DNA of 35,972 bases from a virus: IMG/VR virus record IMGVR_UViG_3300025889_000403, positions 1-35,972 of that record, one strand, 5' to 3'. This document shows positions 5,949-12,762 of this stretch, piece by piece. Numbering within the stretch: position 1 is the stretch's first letter; every line of letters starts with the position of its first letter. The notes beneath the pieces are model-generated. The model was given only the letters and a program-made list of their open reading frames with translations, searched no databases and was not told where the DNA came from. A program made the translations under genes and the position numbers.

Positions 5949-5960
5949 TTAAACTGCTCA
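5949..5960 (+). promoter_or_regulatory. Conserved pre-start element TTAAACTGCTCA
   Basis: AAACTGCTCA recurs at 6470-6479. In both places it lies exactly 17 bases before an ATG and directly after a CTGAGCAT stem-loop. TTAAAC may act as a weak TATA box, which would give a very short leader, or the whole unit may be an RNA element. Confidence 0.5.
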
Positions 5961-5977
5961 CTCAAGGAATGATTGAA

Positions 5978-6181
5978 ATGAATAGAAAATTTGAACAACG
6001 AATGATGAACGCGGCTTTGAAGACAGTGGAGAACCCCCCATTTGTCCAAAAGTTCGCAGAACGCGATGAAGAGGTCCGTCAATTACTGATTGACGTTGGC
6101 CGTCTTCTCACACAGAATTACGACCAAGCGTGGCTTGAACAACAGCGCGTTTGGCTTGAAACCTACCGACGAGGTGCGTGA
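5978..6181 (+). CDS. Hypothetical helical protein (67 aa)
   Basis: The start at ATG 5978 is favoured over ATG 5969 because it sits 17 bases after the conserved AAACTGCTCA, as in the gene at 6497, and has AAGGAATGAT just upstream. The sequence MNRKFEQRMMNAALKTVENP and what follows is helical, with many Arg and Gln. No family recognised. Confidence 0.55.
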   Translation: MNRKFEQRMMNAALKTVENPPFVQKFAERDEEVRQLLIDVGRLLTQNYDQAWLEQQRVWLETYRRGA

Positions 6182-6182
6182 A

Positions 6183-6359
6183 ATGCAAAAGCAAGGAATG
6201 AAAGGAAAGAAAGTGCGAGTGCAGAAAAAGGTGAAGAAGGGGCCAAACCAACCACACTGTTCAAAGTGTTTGGCAAAGGTTCGAATGAATTACCCCCACG
6301 GACGAAATAGCCGTGGAGTGGCTTCAATTCTTCACTACCCATCTTGCCGTGATTGGTGA
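6183..6359 (+). CDS. Basic zinc-binding micro-protein (58 aa)
   Basis: The N-terminal half is very basic (KGKKVRVQKKVKKGP). HCSKCLAKV supplies a Cys-x2-Cys pair, and a later HYPSCRDW adds His and Cys. This combination suggests nucleic-acid binding. ATG lies one base after the previous stop with GAGGTG upstream. The longer frame starting at 6090 is not used because it would lie inside the upstream gene. Confidence 0.55.
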   Translation: MQKQGMKGKKVRVQKKVKKGPNQPHCSKCLAKVRMNYPHGRNSRGVASILHYPSCRDW

Positions 6360-6369
6360 AGAAAACAAT

Positions 6370-6443
6370 GGGCGTATGGCGCAGTCAGGTAGCGCAACGG
6401 GCTTTTAACCCGTTGGTCGTGGGTTCGAACCCCACTACGCCCG
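6370..6443 (+). tRNA. tRNA-Lys (anticodon UUU)
   Basis: Acceptor GGGCGTA (6370-6376) pairs with TACGCCC (6436-6442), discriminator G. The anticodon stem ACGGG/CCCGT encloses CTTTTAA, giving UUU. T arm GTGGG-TTCGAAC-CCCAC. No CCA encoded. It reads AAA. Confidence 0.94.
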
Positions 6444-6449
6444 CCATTC

Positions 6450-6469
6450 ATAGTCCTGAGCATGACTAT
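6450..6469 (+). repeat. CTGARCAT stem-loop, copy 3
   Basis: ATAGTC pairs with GACTAT around CTGAGCAT, seven bases after tRNA-Lys. Its 3' arm merges into TATAAACTGCTCA. Differences in the outer stem from copies 1 and 2 keep pairing. Confidence 0.7.
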
Positions 6470-6479
6470 AAACTGCTCA
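6467..6479 (+). promoter_or_regulatory. Likely TATA box and conserved TATAAACTGCTCA
   Basis: TATAAA lies 30 bases before ATG 6497, the distance expected for an archaeal TATA box serving a nearly leaderless transcript. The CTGCTCA part matches the element at 5951-5960 at identical spacing to its gene. Confidence 0.5.
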
Positions 6480-6496
6480 TTTTAAAGGTGATTAAT

Positions 6497-6769
6497 ATGA
6501 TTAGAAACAACAGGTCAGTAGATTTTATCAATCGCGGTGCTCCGCGTATCGGGAACAACAAAAACACACGAAATTTGAATAGGATTCAAAAATACTTAGC
6601 AAGTGAGGGTCCGAGGTCCTTTCATCAGATTCTAGACCACGTTAACAATAACTCAACCCACGGAATTACTCGTGGGTCTTTGTCCAATGTTCTTGGTAAA
6701 GGACCATTTGTTAAAACAGAATACGATAGTGTAAATCAAGTGTGGATTTACGACAACGACAACCTATAA
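6497..6769 (+). CDS. Probable winged-helix DNA-binding protein (90 aa)
   Basis: After a basic N-terminus (MIRNNRSVDFINRGAPRIGN) there is RIQKYLASEGPRSFHQILDH, then GITRGSLSNVLGKGPFVK and a final strand VNQVWIYDND. This order (helix, helix, recognition helix, wing) is typical of small winged-helix proteins that recognise DNA. The start follows AAAGGTGATTAAT. It may regulate the reductase gene 35 bases downstream. The fold is inferred from pattern only. Confidence 0.6.
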   Translation: MIRNNRSVDFINRGAPRIGNNKNTRNLNRIQKYLASEGPRSFHQILDHVNNNSTHGITRGSLSNVLGKGPFVKTEYDSVNQVWIYDNDNL

Positions 6770-6804
6770 ATAGTCGTCAAACATACGAAAAACGAGGTTT
6801 AGAT

Positions 6805-8682
6805 ATGAGACAAGAAAACGAGATTTTATCAGACATTACTGTGCACATGAAGTATGCCCGCTACCTTAACGACGAGTTAAGGCGTGAAACTTGGGAAGAA
6901 TTGTGTGAACGCAATATGCGAATGCACGTTAGCAAGTTTCCGGAATACAAAGAAGAAATTACTAATTTGTATCGGGATTATGTAGTTCCAAAGAAGATTT
7001 TGCCTTCAATGCGGTCATTTCAATTCGCAGGCAAACCGATTGAGATTTCACCCAATAGGGTTTACAATTGTGCCTACATGCCCGTTGAGGCTATGGAGGC
7101 TTTCCCTGAAACAATGTTCCTTCTTCTCGGAGGAACGGGTGTGGGTTATTCAGTTCAACGTCACCACGTTGAGAAATTGCCAGAAATTCGTAAACCACGC
7201 GCAGATAGAAAGAAGCGATATTTGGTTGCCGATTCTATCGAAGGTTGGGCGGATGCAGTTAAGGTCCTAATGCGTTCCTATTTCGGTGACCTTTCTTCCC
7301 GTCCTTTGTTTGACTTTTCAGACATTAGAGAGAAAGGAGCACCCTTGATTACTTCAGGTGGAAAGGCTCCGGGCGCAGACCCACTAAAAAACTGTCTTTT
7401 TCAAGTAGAACGTATCCTAGAAAGAAAGCAAGATGGCGACCAATTACAACCCATTGAGGTTCACGATATTATGTGCCATATTGCAGACGCAGTATTAGCA
7501 GGTGGAATTCGACGCGCCGCTCTTATCTCACTATTTAGCGCGGACGATATGGATATGATTACCTGTAAGTCCGGTCATTGGTGGGAAGATAACCCGCAAC
7601 GTGGACGTGCAAACAATAGTGCAGTATTGTTACGTAATCGCATTAGCCGTAGTTTCTTCATGAACCTATGGAAGAGGATTAAAGATTCAGGTTCAGGCGA
7701 GCCGGGGATTTATCTTTCTAACGACAAAGATTGGGGGACCAACCCGTGTTGTGAAATTGCCCTACGACCTTACCAATTCTGTAACTTAACTGAGATTAAT
7801 GCTTCAAGTATTGAAGATGAAGAGGACTTTTATCAACGCTGTTCTGCTGCTTCCTTCTTGGGAACACTACAAGCATCCTACTCAGACTTTCACTACTTGC
7901 GGGACATTTGGCAAAAGACTACTGAAAAGGATGCACTGCTTGGCGTGTCCATGACGGGTATTGCATCGAATGCGTTTCGTCGTCTTGATTTAGATATGAC
8001 TTCCGTGTTGAAAAAGGGTGCAGATACAGTAGCACTTACTAACGAACTTTGGGCTACTAATTTAGGCATCAATTCTGCCGCTCGTTTGACCTGTATTAAA
8101 CCTGCTGGAACTACAAGTCTGGTTCTCGGCTCTTCTTCAGGCATCCACGCATGGCATGACGATTACTATATCCGTCGAATCCGTGTGGGTAAGAACGAGG
8201 CTATCTATCAATATATGGTGGATAACCTTCCCGCATTGGTTGAAGATGAGGCTTTCAAGCCCCATACAACGGCAGTAATTTCAATCCCTCAGTCTGCCCC
8301 TGAAGGAGCAACGACGCGCTCAGAATCAGCCCTGAGCCTATTAGAACGCATTCGCACCTATTCCCGACATTGGGTTCGTGAGGGACACAATGATGGTGTG
8401 AATACACACAATGTATCAGCCACGGTTTCTATCCGTGAACATGAATGGGATGAAGTAGCAGAATGGATGTGGAATAATCGTGACTATTACAACGGCCTAT
8501 CTATTCTTCCTTACGATGGTGGAACCTATACACAGGCTCCTTTTGAAACAATCACGAAGGAGGAATATGAAGAGATGATTAAATTACTAAACGACATTGA
8601 CTTAACTCAGGTCGTTGAACTACAAGACAACACAGATTTGAAAGGAGAGATTGCTTGTGCCGGTGGAGTGTGCGAAATCTAA
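6805..8682 (+). CDS. nrdJ: Class II (B12-dependent) ribonucleoside-triphosphate reductase
   Basis: It reduces ribonucleotides to deoxyribonucleotides using adenosylcobalamin, so needs no oxygen and no small subunit. The 625-residue chain fits the monomeric class II type. Key residues are visible: Cys89 in VYNCAYMP (redox pair), Cys315 and Glu317 in NPCCEIALR (thiyl radical site), Cys326 in FCNLTE (redox partner), the phosphate-binding KPAGTTSLVLGSSSGIHAWH, and the C-terminal pair Cys618/Cys623 in CAGGVCEI that passes electrons. Start ATG 6805 follows GAGGTTTAGAT; an in-frame ATG further upstream (6742) lies inside the preceding gene. It supplies dNTPs for the virus polymerase; the host or medium must supply cobalamin. 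The neighbouring Cys316 replaces the usual Gly of NPCGEI. Confidence 0.93.
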   Translation: MRQENEILSDITVHMKYARYLNDELRRETWEELCERNMRMHVSKFPEYKEEITNLYRDYVVPKKILPSMRSFQFAGKPIEISPNRVYNCAYMPVEAMEAFPETMFLLLGGTGVGYSVQRHHVEKLPEIRKPRADRKKRYLVADSIEGWADAVKVLMRSYFGDLSSRPLFDFSDIREKGAPLITSGGKAPGADPLKNCLFQVERILERKQDGDQLQPIEVHDIMCHIADAVLAGGIRRAALISLFSADDMDMITCKSGHWWEDNPQRGRANNSAVLLRNRISRSFFMNLWKRIKDSGSGEPGIYLSNDKDWGTNPCCEIALRPYQFCNLTEINASSIEDEEDFYQRCSAASFLGTLQASYSDFHYLRDIWQKTTEKDALLGVSMTGIASNAFRRLDLDMTSVLKKGADTVALTNELWATNLGINSAARLTCIKPAGTTSLVLGSSSGIHAWHDDYYIRRIRVGKNEAIYQYMVDNLPALVEDEAFKPHTTAVISIPQSAPEGATTRSESALSLLERIRTYSRHWVREGHNDGVNTHNVSATVSIREHEWDEVAEWMWNNRDYYNGLSILPYDGGTYTQAPFETITKEEYEEMIKLLNDIDLTQVVELQDNTDLKGEIACAGGVCEI

Positions 8683-8917
8683 GCCGAGAAAATCTTGGAA
8701 AACAGAACTGCCTCATTTGATGAAGGATGGTAAGTGGCGAACTGTTAGGCAAGCCGTGGACGACCTCATTGAAATGAAGGCGAATGACGAATACAGCGTT
8801 ACCCTCGTCCGTATTCCTTCTACCACTCAGGTAGCGTCATTCTTTAGAACTAGGAAAGAATACGAGGGAAAACAATTAGGAAAGGTGAAAGAATGGAGAA
8901 TGAAATTTTTAGAGTGA
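8657..8917 (+). CDS. Basic protein, possible winged helix (86 aa)
   Basis: The start is uncertain: TTG 8651, GTG 8657 and GTG 8663 all follow AAAGGAGAG and lie inside the reductase C-terminus. After a basic N-terminus, ELPHLMKDGKWRTVRQAVDD leads into ...TTQVASFFRTRKEYEG, which resembles the helix-turn-helix plus wing of small phage regulators. Similar in style, not clearly in sequence, to the protein at 6497. Confidence 0.55.
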   Translation: MPVECAKSKPRKSWKTELPHLMKDGKWRTVRQAVDDLIEMKANDEYSVTLVRIPSTTQVASFFRTRKEYEGKQLGKVKEWRMKFLE

Positions 8918-9090
8918 CTAGTTTGAAAGCAAATGGTTCAGTTTGGACAAAGACTTATGAAGATGTTGGAAAGCTAAATGAAGTGCTACCTGTTTTGATT
9001 GAAAACTATCCACATATAGTTATCAGCCGACAGGTGCTTCAGAAGTCCCACGTCGAGTATTTGAAAGATATTAATAAGAAGGAGGAATGA
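8893..9090 (+). CDS. Hypothetical protein (65 aa)
   Basis: It starts at ATG 8893 after AGGAAAGGTGAAAGA and overlaps the previous end by 25 bases. Alpha/beta, no Cys. Starts MENEIFRVTSLKANGSVWTK. No family recognised. Confidence 0.55.
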   Translation: MENEIFRVTSLKANGSVWTKTYEDVGKLNEVLPVLIENYPHIVISRQVLQKSHVEYLKDINKKEE

Positions 9091-9335
9091 AGATGATGAT
9101 AGGAGAAAATAAGATGGTAGTATTTCACATTGTAGACGACGAAGAACTACCACCGATTACGATAAATTATAATGATGAACTTAACCCCGTGGTGTATCTA
9201 AATATGCATCACCGTTTGTGGCTAGCATTGGCGCGAAATGTTATTCCCGGTATTGCGGTTAACATTCAAGATAAACTCACAATGATTTGTGATAACTACA
9301 TCCGCGACCAAATTAGTATGGGGGACTTTGCTTGA
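9087..9335 (+). CDS. Hypothetical protein (82 aa)
   Basis: ATGA overlap with the upstream gene after AAGGAGGA. Acidic alpha/beta protein, with MVVFHIVDDEELPPITINYN and a hydrophobic middle helix (LWLALARNVIPGIAV) that is probably part of a core, not a membrane span. Later in-frame ATG codons exist. Function unknown. Confidence 0.5.
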   Translation: MKMMIGENKMVVFHIVDDEELPPITINYNDELNPVVYLNMHHRLWLALARNVIPGIAVNIQDKLTMICDNYIRDQISMGDFA

Positions 9336-10639
9336 GGCTATATCGCATCACAACACAAGGCGGCAACGTAGTTTGCCATTCTTCAACACGAAATTGGGGT
9401 TATGGTTATAATGAGAATGACGGTTTTCGTTTATATCAACGAATCAATGTTTCTATTTTTCAAGTAATGATGAAGACGAATCTAGGTGAAAATAAATCTC
9501 CTATTTTTTTCCGATTACCCAACAATCGTAAGGTTATCGTTTGGCAAGATGGTAGAAAGGTATTTATCAACGGGTTTCAAGTTCTAAAGAATAACGTTTC
9601 GGTCTTTTTACATACGATATTTATTATCGCCAATAGATATAACACTGATGAAGATTTTGATAACTACCTTCACAGACTTCTCACCGCAGACCCCGTGGTT
9701 ACAAAGGCCATTACTGATAAAGTTCTATACACCTTTTACAAAGACGATGGAACGGATGTAGAAACACTTCTAACCATCAACCTAATTGGTGATAAGGAGA
9801 TTGCCATTGAATTGAATCCCGGAACTTGGGTTCCTATGTCCGTTCCCAAGTTTAAGTCGTTTTACAATGCTGCTCAAGGTAGAAAGAATAAGTTCTCTCA
9901 CATCTCACCTGAAGAACTTTATCACTTCTGCACCGGCAAGTTGCTATCCGAGGGCGACCGTCGAATGACTCACGCCTTTTTGGAGCAAAACCGTAAGTCT
10001 GCTCTTCGTGAAAAGCGTAGCCTTGAATTGATTCAAGACCTACAAACGCGATTCAAAGGCATTGAAGCCTATGAGGTAGATATTAGTGGTTCAAAAACGT
10101 CAAACTACTTGTCCCAAGACAATAAAACCACGGAGATTCGTGATACTATGTTTGTTGAAGGTAAGCAACTAAATTGGTGCGTTCTAGACCGTAACCTAAA
10201 ATCTACGGGTCGTCAAGATGTTTCCACCTACCAAGTTACTGGCATTCGTAAAGAATATTTCACGATAGAAAAAAACGATAGTTATGAGAGTGGTAAATAT
10301 CCATCACTAACAATAAACGAAAGACAACACCCCCTAACTCAGCGCGATGGTAAACCTGCAAATTACGATTTCCTACGAGCGAAGAATGCTGATGGTGAAA
10401 CGGTATTTTTTTATCTAAACGGTCCTATCTGTATTGATAATGCTGATGCTGATGTTTCCCTTGGCGACCAATTCGCGGGTCGTGCTCTAGCATTACTAAA
10501 CGACAACCATTCTATGATGAATGTTAGCACACTGCGGGGCTATAGTGGGTTTATAAGAGCAAAGGAGGACACAATTCATGGCTTGTCTGAACTGCAAATC
10601 GTCGGTTCAAAGGAACTCCTTGAATATTTTGGAGTGTAG
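9332..10639 (+). CDS. Large unknown protein (435 aa), TTG start
   Basis: A long frame starts at TTG overlapping the previous TGA. Its first part is beta-rich (YRITTQGGNVVCHSS, IFFRLPNNRKVIVWQDGRKV). The middle is helical and charged (RRMTHAFLEQNRKSALREKR). The C-terminal third carries SGSKTSNYLSQDNKTTEIRD, NWCVLDRNLKSTGRQD and FFYLNGPICIDNADADVSLG. I see no Walker, nuclease or zinc motif. It lies between the reductase block and the TFB/E1 block and overlaps the TFB-like gene by 62 bases, so it may be co-expressed with them. I do not recognise it. Confidence 0.75.
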   Translation: MRLYRITTQGGNVVCHSSTRNWGYGYNENDGFRLYQRINVSIFQVMMKTNLGENKSPIFFRLPNNRKVIVWQDGRKVFINGFQVLKNNVSVFLHTIFIIANRYNTDEDFDNYLHRLLTADPVVTKAITDKVLYTFYKDDGTDVETLLTINLIGDKEIAIELNPGTWVPMSVPKFKSFYNAAQGRKNKFSHISPEELYHFCTGKLLSEGDRRMTHAFLEQNRKSALREKRSLELIQDLQTRFKGIEAYEVDISGSKTSNYLSQDNKTTEIRDTMFVEGKQLNWCVLDRNLKSTGRQDVSTYQVTGIRKEYFTIEKNDSYESGKYPSLTINERQHPLTQRDGKPANYDFLRAKNADGETVFFYLNGPICIDNADADVSLGDQFAGRALALLNDNHSMMNVSTLRGYSGFIRAKEDTIHGLSELQIVGSKELLEYFGV

Positions 10640-11195
10640 CAAATGCGGCCTCTATCAAGTAAGTTCTGTTACTATGTCCATTGGTGGGCAGATTGGCTCC
10701 GCCGGTAGAGAGCAAATAGAAATGGACCTATTGTGTAGTGAACTCGGAATTGAAGAGAGCGAGGAAGCGAAGAAGATTATGCGCTCCGCATACGTTCAGA
10801 TTCAGCGAGGATATTACACCAACGAAGAGTTAGCGGTTGTGTCGCTATACATCTATCAACGGATGAATAATCGTGTGGTAAACCTAAAGCAATTGTGCGA
10901 TATTATGGGGGTAAGCCGCAGAAGGGCTAGAAACATTTTAGCGCGAACAGAAGACTACTTCGACGTGAATCTAACATACACGTTGGAGGAAGCGCGGTCC
11001 TTTTGTGAAACCAACGGTTATGACGTGATGGAAATTGTTGAAAAGGTGGAAGGGCAATTACAGATAACCCGTAACATCTTAGCAGCTTGTGTATACTTGG
11101 GAACAAATCTCTCGTATAAGCAGGTCGCTGAACGCTTTTATACAAGCAAGAAATCTGTAATAATTTACACAAGGAAAGTAGAGGAATTGATATGA
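10578..11195 (+). CDS. TFB/TFIIB-like transcription initiation factor
   Basis: Cys3, Cys6, Cys20 and Cys23 (CLNCKSS ... ECSKCGLY) form a zinc ribbon like the TFB N-terminus that contacts RNA polymerase. Two repeats follow that look like cyclin folds: NEELAVVSLYIYQRMNNRVV with LKQLCDIMGVSRRRARNIL, and ITRNILAACVYLGTNLSYKQ with VAERFYTSKKSVIIYTRKVE. In TFB these repeats bind the TBP-promoter complex, and the second contains a helix-turn-helix for the BRE. At 205 residues it is shorter than host TFB (about 300), with a reduced B-finger/linker. It may redirect host RNA polymerase to virus promoters. ATG follows AAAGGAGGAC. The ATGA overlap with the E1-like gene ties the two in one operon. Confidence 0.78.
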   Translation: MACLNCKSSVQRNSLNILECSKCGLYQVSSVTMSIGGQIGSAGREQIEMDLLCSELGIEESEEAKKIMRSAYVQIQRGYYTNEELAVVSLYIYQRMNNRVVNLKQLCDIMGVSRRRARNILARTEDYFDVNLTYTLEEARSFCETNGYDVMEIVEKVEGQLQITRNILAACVYLGTNLSYKQVAERFYTSKKSVIIYTRKVEELI

Positions 11196-11743
11196 AGAAA
11201 GTAATGATTATTGGAACTGGTGGAATTGGAAGTTTTCTAATCCCACTTCTAGACCGAGTAGGACTGTATAATATCGTCGCATATGACGCGGATATTGTTG
11301 AGCAAAAGAATTTGTCTTACCAAAACTTCTCTCCGGAAGACGTTGGTGAGAAAAAGGTTCACGCTTTGGAGAAGCGTCATAAGATTGACGCCCAACCTTA
11401 CCTAGTTCTAACTGAGAAGCAGATTCAAGGTTACGACCTTGTGGTTTGCTGCGCGGATAACCTAGACGTGCGACGTTTGATTTATAACTCAGATGTTCCG
11501 TGGCTTGACCTTCGCGCTCAAGGACGAATGGGTTTGCTTGTTTGCTTCAAGGAGGACAAGAAACTTTACTCAACACTAACTGCCGGACCTAATGGTTCGT
11601 TTTCATGCCAAGGTGATGCGTGGGACCGCAGTAATGCGGGTGTTCACTTTACTCACGTCGCGGTTGCAGGTTATGGTGCAGAATGGATTCAGCGTTATTT
11701 TAACGACGAAGATGTTCACAAACACATTCAGGTGAGTGCGTGA
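11192..11743 (+). CDS. E1-like (ThiF/MoeB/UbaA family) adenylyltransferase
   Basis: E1-like enzymes adenylate the C-terminal Gly of ubiquitin-like proteins. The 183-residue chain keeps the nucleotide-binding GTGGIG (8-13), the acidic pair in YDADIVEQKNL (31-41), the ATP lysine in VGEKKVHAL (about 54-55) and Asp89 in DLVVCCADNLDVRR, the metal/AMP aspartate. The C-terminal GYGAEWIQRY fits the last helix of the fold. Departures from ThiF/MoeB: the usual Arg of NLxRQ is Tyr43 (NLSYQ), the four-Cys zinc site is missing, there is no rhodanese domain, and the length is well below 240. A catalytic Cys could be Cys139 (SFSCQGD) or Cys118. Partner candidates in this window are the ubiquitin-like protein at 3303 and the JAMM protease at 12019. 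Confidence 0.87.
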   Translation: MKKVMIIGTGGIGSFLIPLLDRVGLYNIVAYDADIVEQKNLSYQNFSPEDVGEKKVHALEKRHKIDAQPYLVLTEKQIQGYDLVVCCADNLDVRRLIYNSDVPWLDLRAQGRMGLLVCFKEDKKLYSTLTAGPNGSFSCQGDAWDRSNAGVHFTHVAVAGYGAEWIQRYFNDEDVHKHIQVSA

Positions 11744-11744
11744 A

Positions 11745-11909
11745 ATGGCGCGAGCAGAACGAGCATCAGGACGTGCATACTGCCGTTGGTGTAATCAAAA
11801 TATCCAAAAAGGAATGCCGGTTATTTGGGTTAGCACAGGTTCCTACGGAACGAAAGGCTACGTTCACAGTAATCCGGAAGACTGTGTTGGAAGATTAGAG
11901 GTGGAATAA
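11745..11909 (+). CDS. PARP-like zinc-finger micro-protein (54 aa)
   Basis: After an N-terminal helix it reads YCRWCNQNIQKGMPVIWV, then YVHSNPEDCVGRL. The Cys-x2-Cys...His-x5-Cys arrangement with KGMPVIW resembles the zinc finger of PARP type seen in small viral proteins. It starts one base after the E1-like stop and overlaps the next gene (TAATG). It sits between the E1-like and JAMM genes and could be an adaptor or target of that system. Confidence 0.6.
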   Translation: MARAERASGRAYCRWCNQNIQKGMPVIWVSTGSYGTKGYVHSNPEDCVGRLEVE

Positions 11910-12022
11910 TGGCTAATGAAAAGAGATTTTGCATAAACTGTGGTCGCGGTTTGGCAGGAACAAAGATGAGCGACCGATGCACACATTGTAAGAGAAAGAA
12001 ACAAAAGGAGATGAAAGAATGA
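11909..12022 (+). CDS. Zinc-ribbon micro-protein (37 aa)
   Basis: MANEKRFCINCGRGLAGTKM, then RCTHCKRKKQKEMKE: a two-knuckle zinc ribbon with a basic tail. Gene junctions TAATG and ATGA tie it between the E1-like and JAMM genes. Similar ribbons bind nucleic acid or protein partners. Confidence 0.6.
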   Translation: MANEKRFCINCGRGLAGTKMSDRCTHCKRKKQKEMKE

Positions 12023-12762
12023 GAATGGAAGAAATTGAAGGAGCATTGGAGATTGAAGACGACTTGGTTGATGCATGGTATGAATGTCTTACCTACGAGG
12101 AACGTAAAAACGTCTACGACTTCATGAAAGACGAGGGGCGTATTTACGCTATCATCGTTGAGGAAGGCGACGACTTAGAAGAAATTGAAGACCTATTTGG
12201 TGAGGAAAACTATGGTGTTGGTAGCGGTGTTATTGGAAATGATGATACCCTACACATCACAGTTCCCAACAATTACAGGGCAGGTGAGGTGACTTCTTTC
12301 TTCCGAAATAATGAACCAAAGGCCCCACTAAACGTGCGATATAATCGTGTAGAACCGGAAGTTTGGCAGACACCAATTAGGGAAATGTTTGGCGGCGACT
12401 ATGAGTGCGAATCCTTCCTTGAGGAGATTTGGAAACAATCTACTGAAACTCTCGGTGGATTGGAAGTTTCCGTAATCGTAGACCGTGATAACAACCTATT
12501 CTTGAACCACGGTTCGCCGGGATTTGTTGACTATGAGGGTGTAAATCTTCGCGGTATGCGTTTGCCTCTTCGTTGTTGGATTCACACCCACCCATTCGGC
12601 TATGCCTTTTGGAGTGGAACAGATAACCGAACCCTACGAAATTGGCGTCCCGTCCTACATTCAGCAATTGTGCTTGGAAAGGAGGAACATCTAAAATGGG
12701 AAAAGACAAGCGAAGGAGAGAGAATGACGAAGGTAGTGAACAGTCCTCAGTTCGAACTGTGA
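12019..12762 (+). CDS. JAMM/MPN+ metalloprotease (deubiquitinase-like)
   Basis: The C-terminal half has the exact JAMM signature HTHPFGYAFWSGTD (189-202): His189, His191 and Asp202 bind zinc, and Ser199 is in the conserved S-x2-D. Glu149 in GGLEVSVIV is a possible catalytic Glu one strand earlier. Proteins of this family cut after the Gly-Gly of ubiquitin-like modifiers, either to mature precursors or to reverse conjugation. Residues 1-120 are acidic and unrecognised and could bind the substrate. The gene is linked to the E1-like gene through two zinc micro-genes with overlapping starts and stops. The ubiquitin-like protein at 3303 ends GG-RY, a plausible maturation substrate. Confidence 0.85.
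   Translation: MRMEEIEGALEIEDDLVDAWYECLTYEERKNVYDFMKDEGRIYAIIVEEGDDLEEIEDLFGEENYGVGSGVIGNDDTLHITVPNNYRAGEVTSFFRNNEPKAPLNVRYNRVEPEVWQTPIREMFGGDYECESFLEEIWKQSTETLGGLEVSVIVDRDNNLFLNHGSPGFVDYEGVNLRGMRLPLRCWIHTHPFGYAFWSGTDNRTLRNWRPVLHSAIVLGKEEHLKWEKTSEGERMTKVVNSPQFEL

Noticed and set aside
5731-5952. Open frame of 73 codons across tRNA-Leu
   Set aside because: It runs through a complete tRNA gene and two stem-loops and has no ribosome binding site.
5880-6469. CTGA and ATGA in the stem-loops as box C/D guide RNA motifs
   Set aside because: The CTGARCAT loop is too short to hold a proper C box (RTGATGA) and guide sequences; only a partial resemblance.
6353-6496. N-terminal extension of the winged-helix gene
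   Set aside because: The extension covers tRNA-Lys and the third stem-loop; ATG 6497 has its own ribosome binding site.
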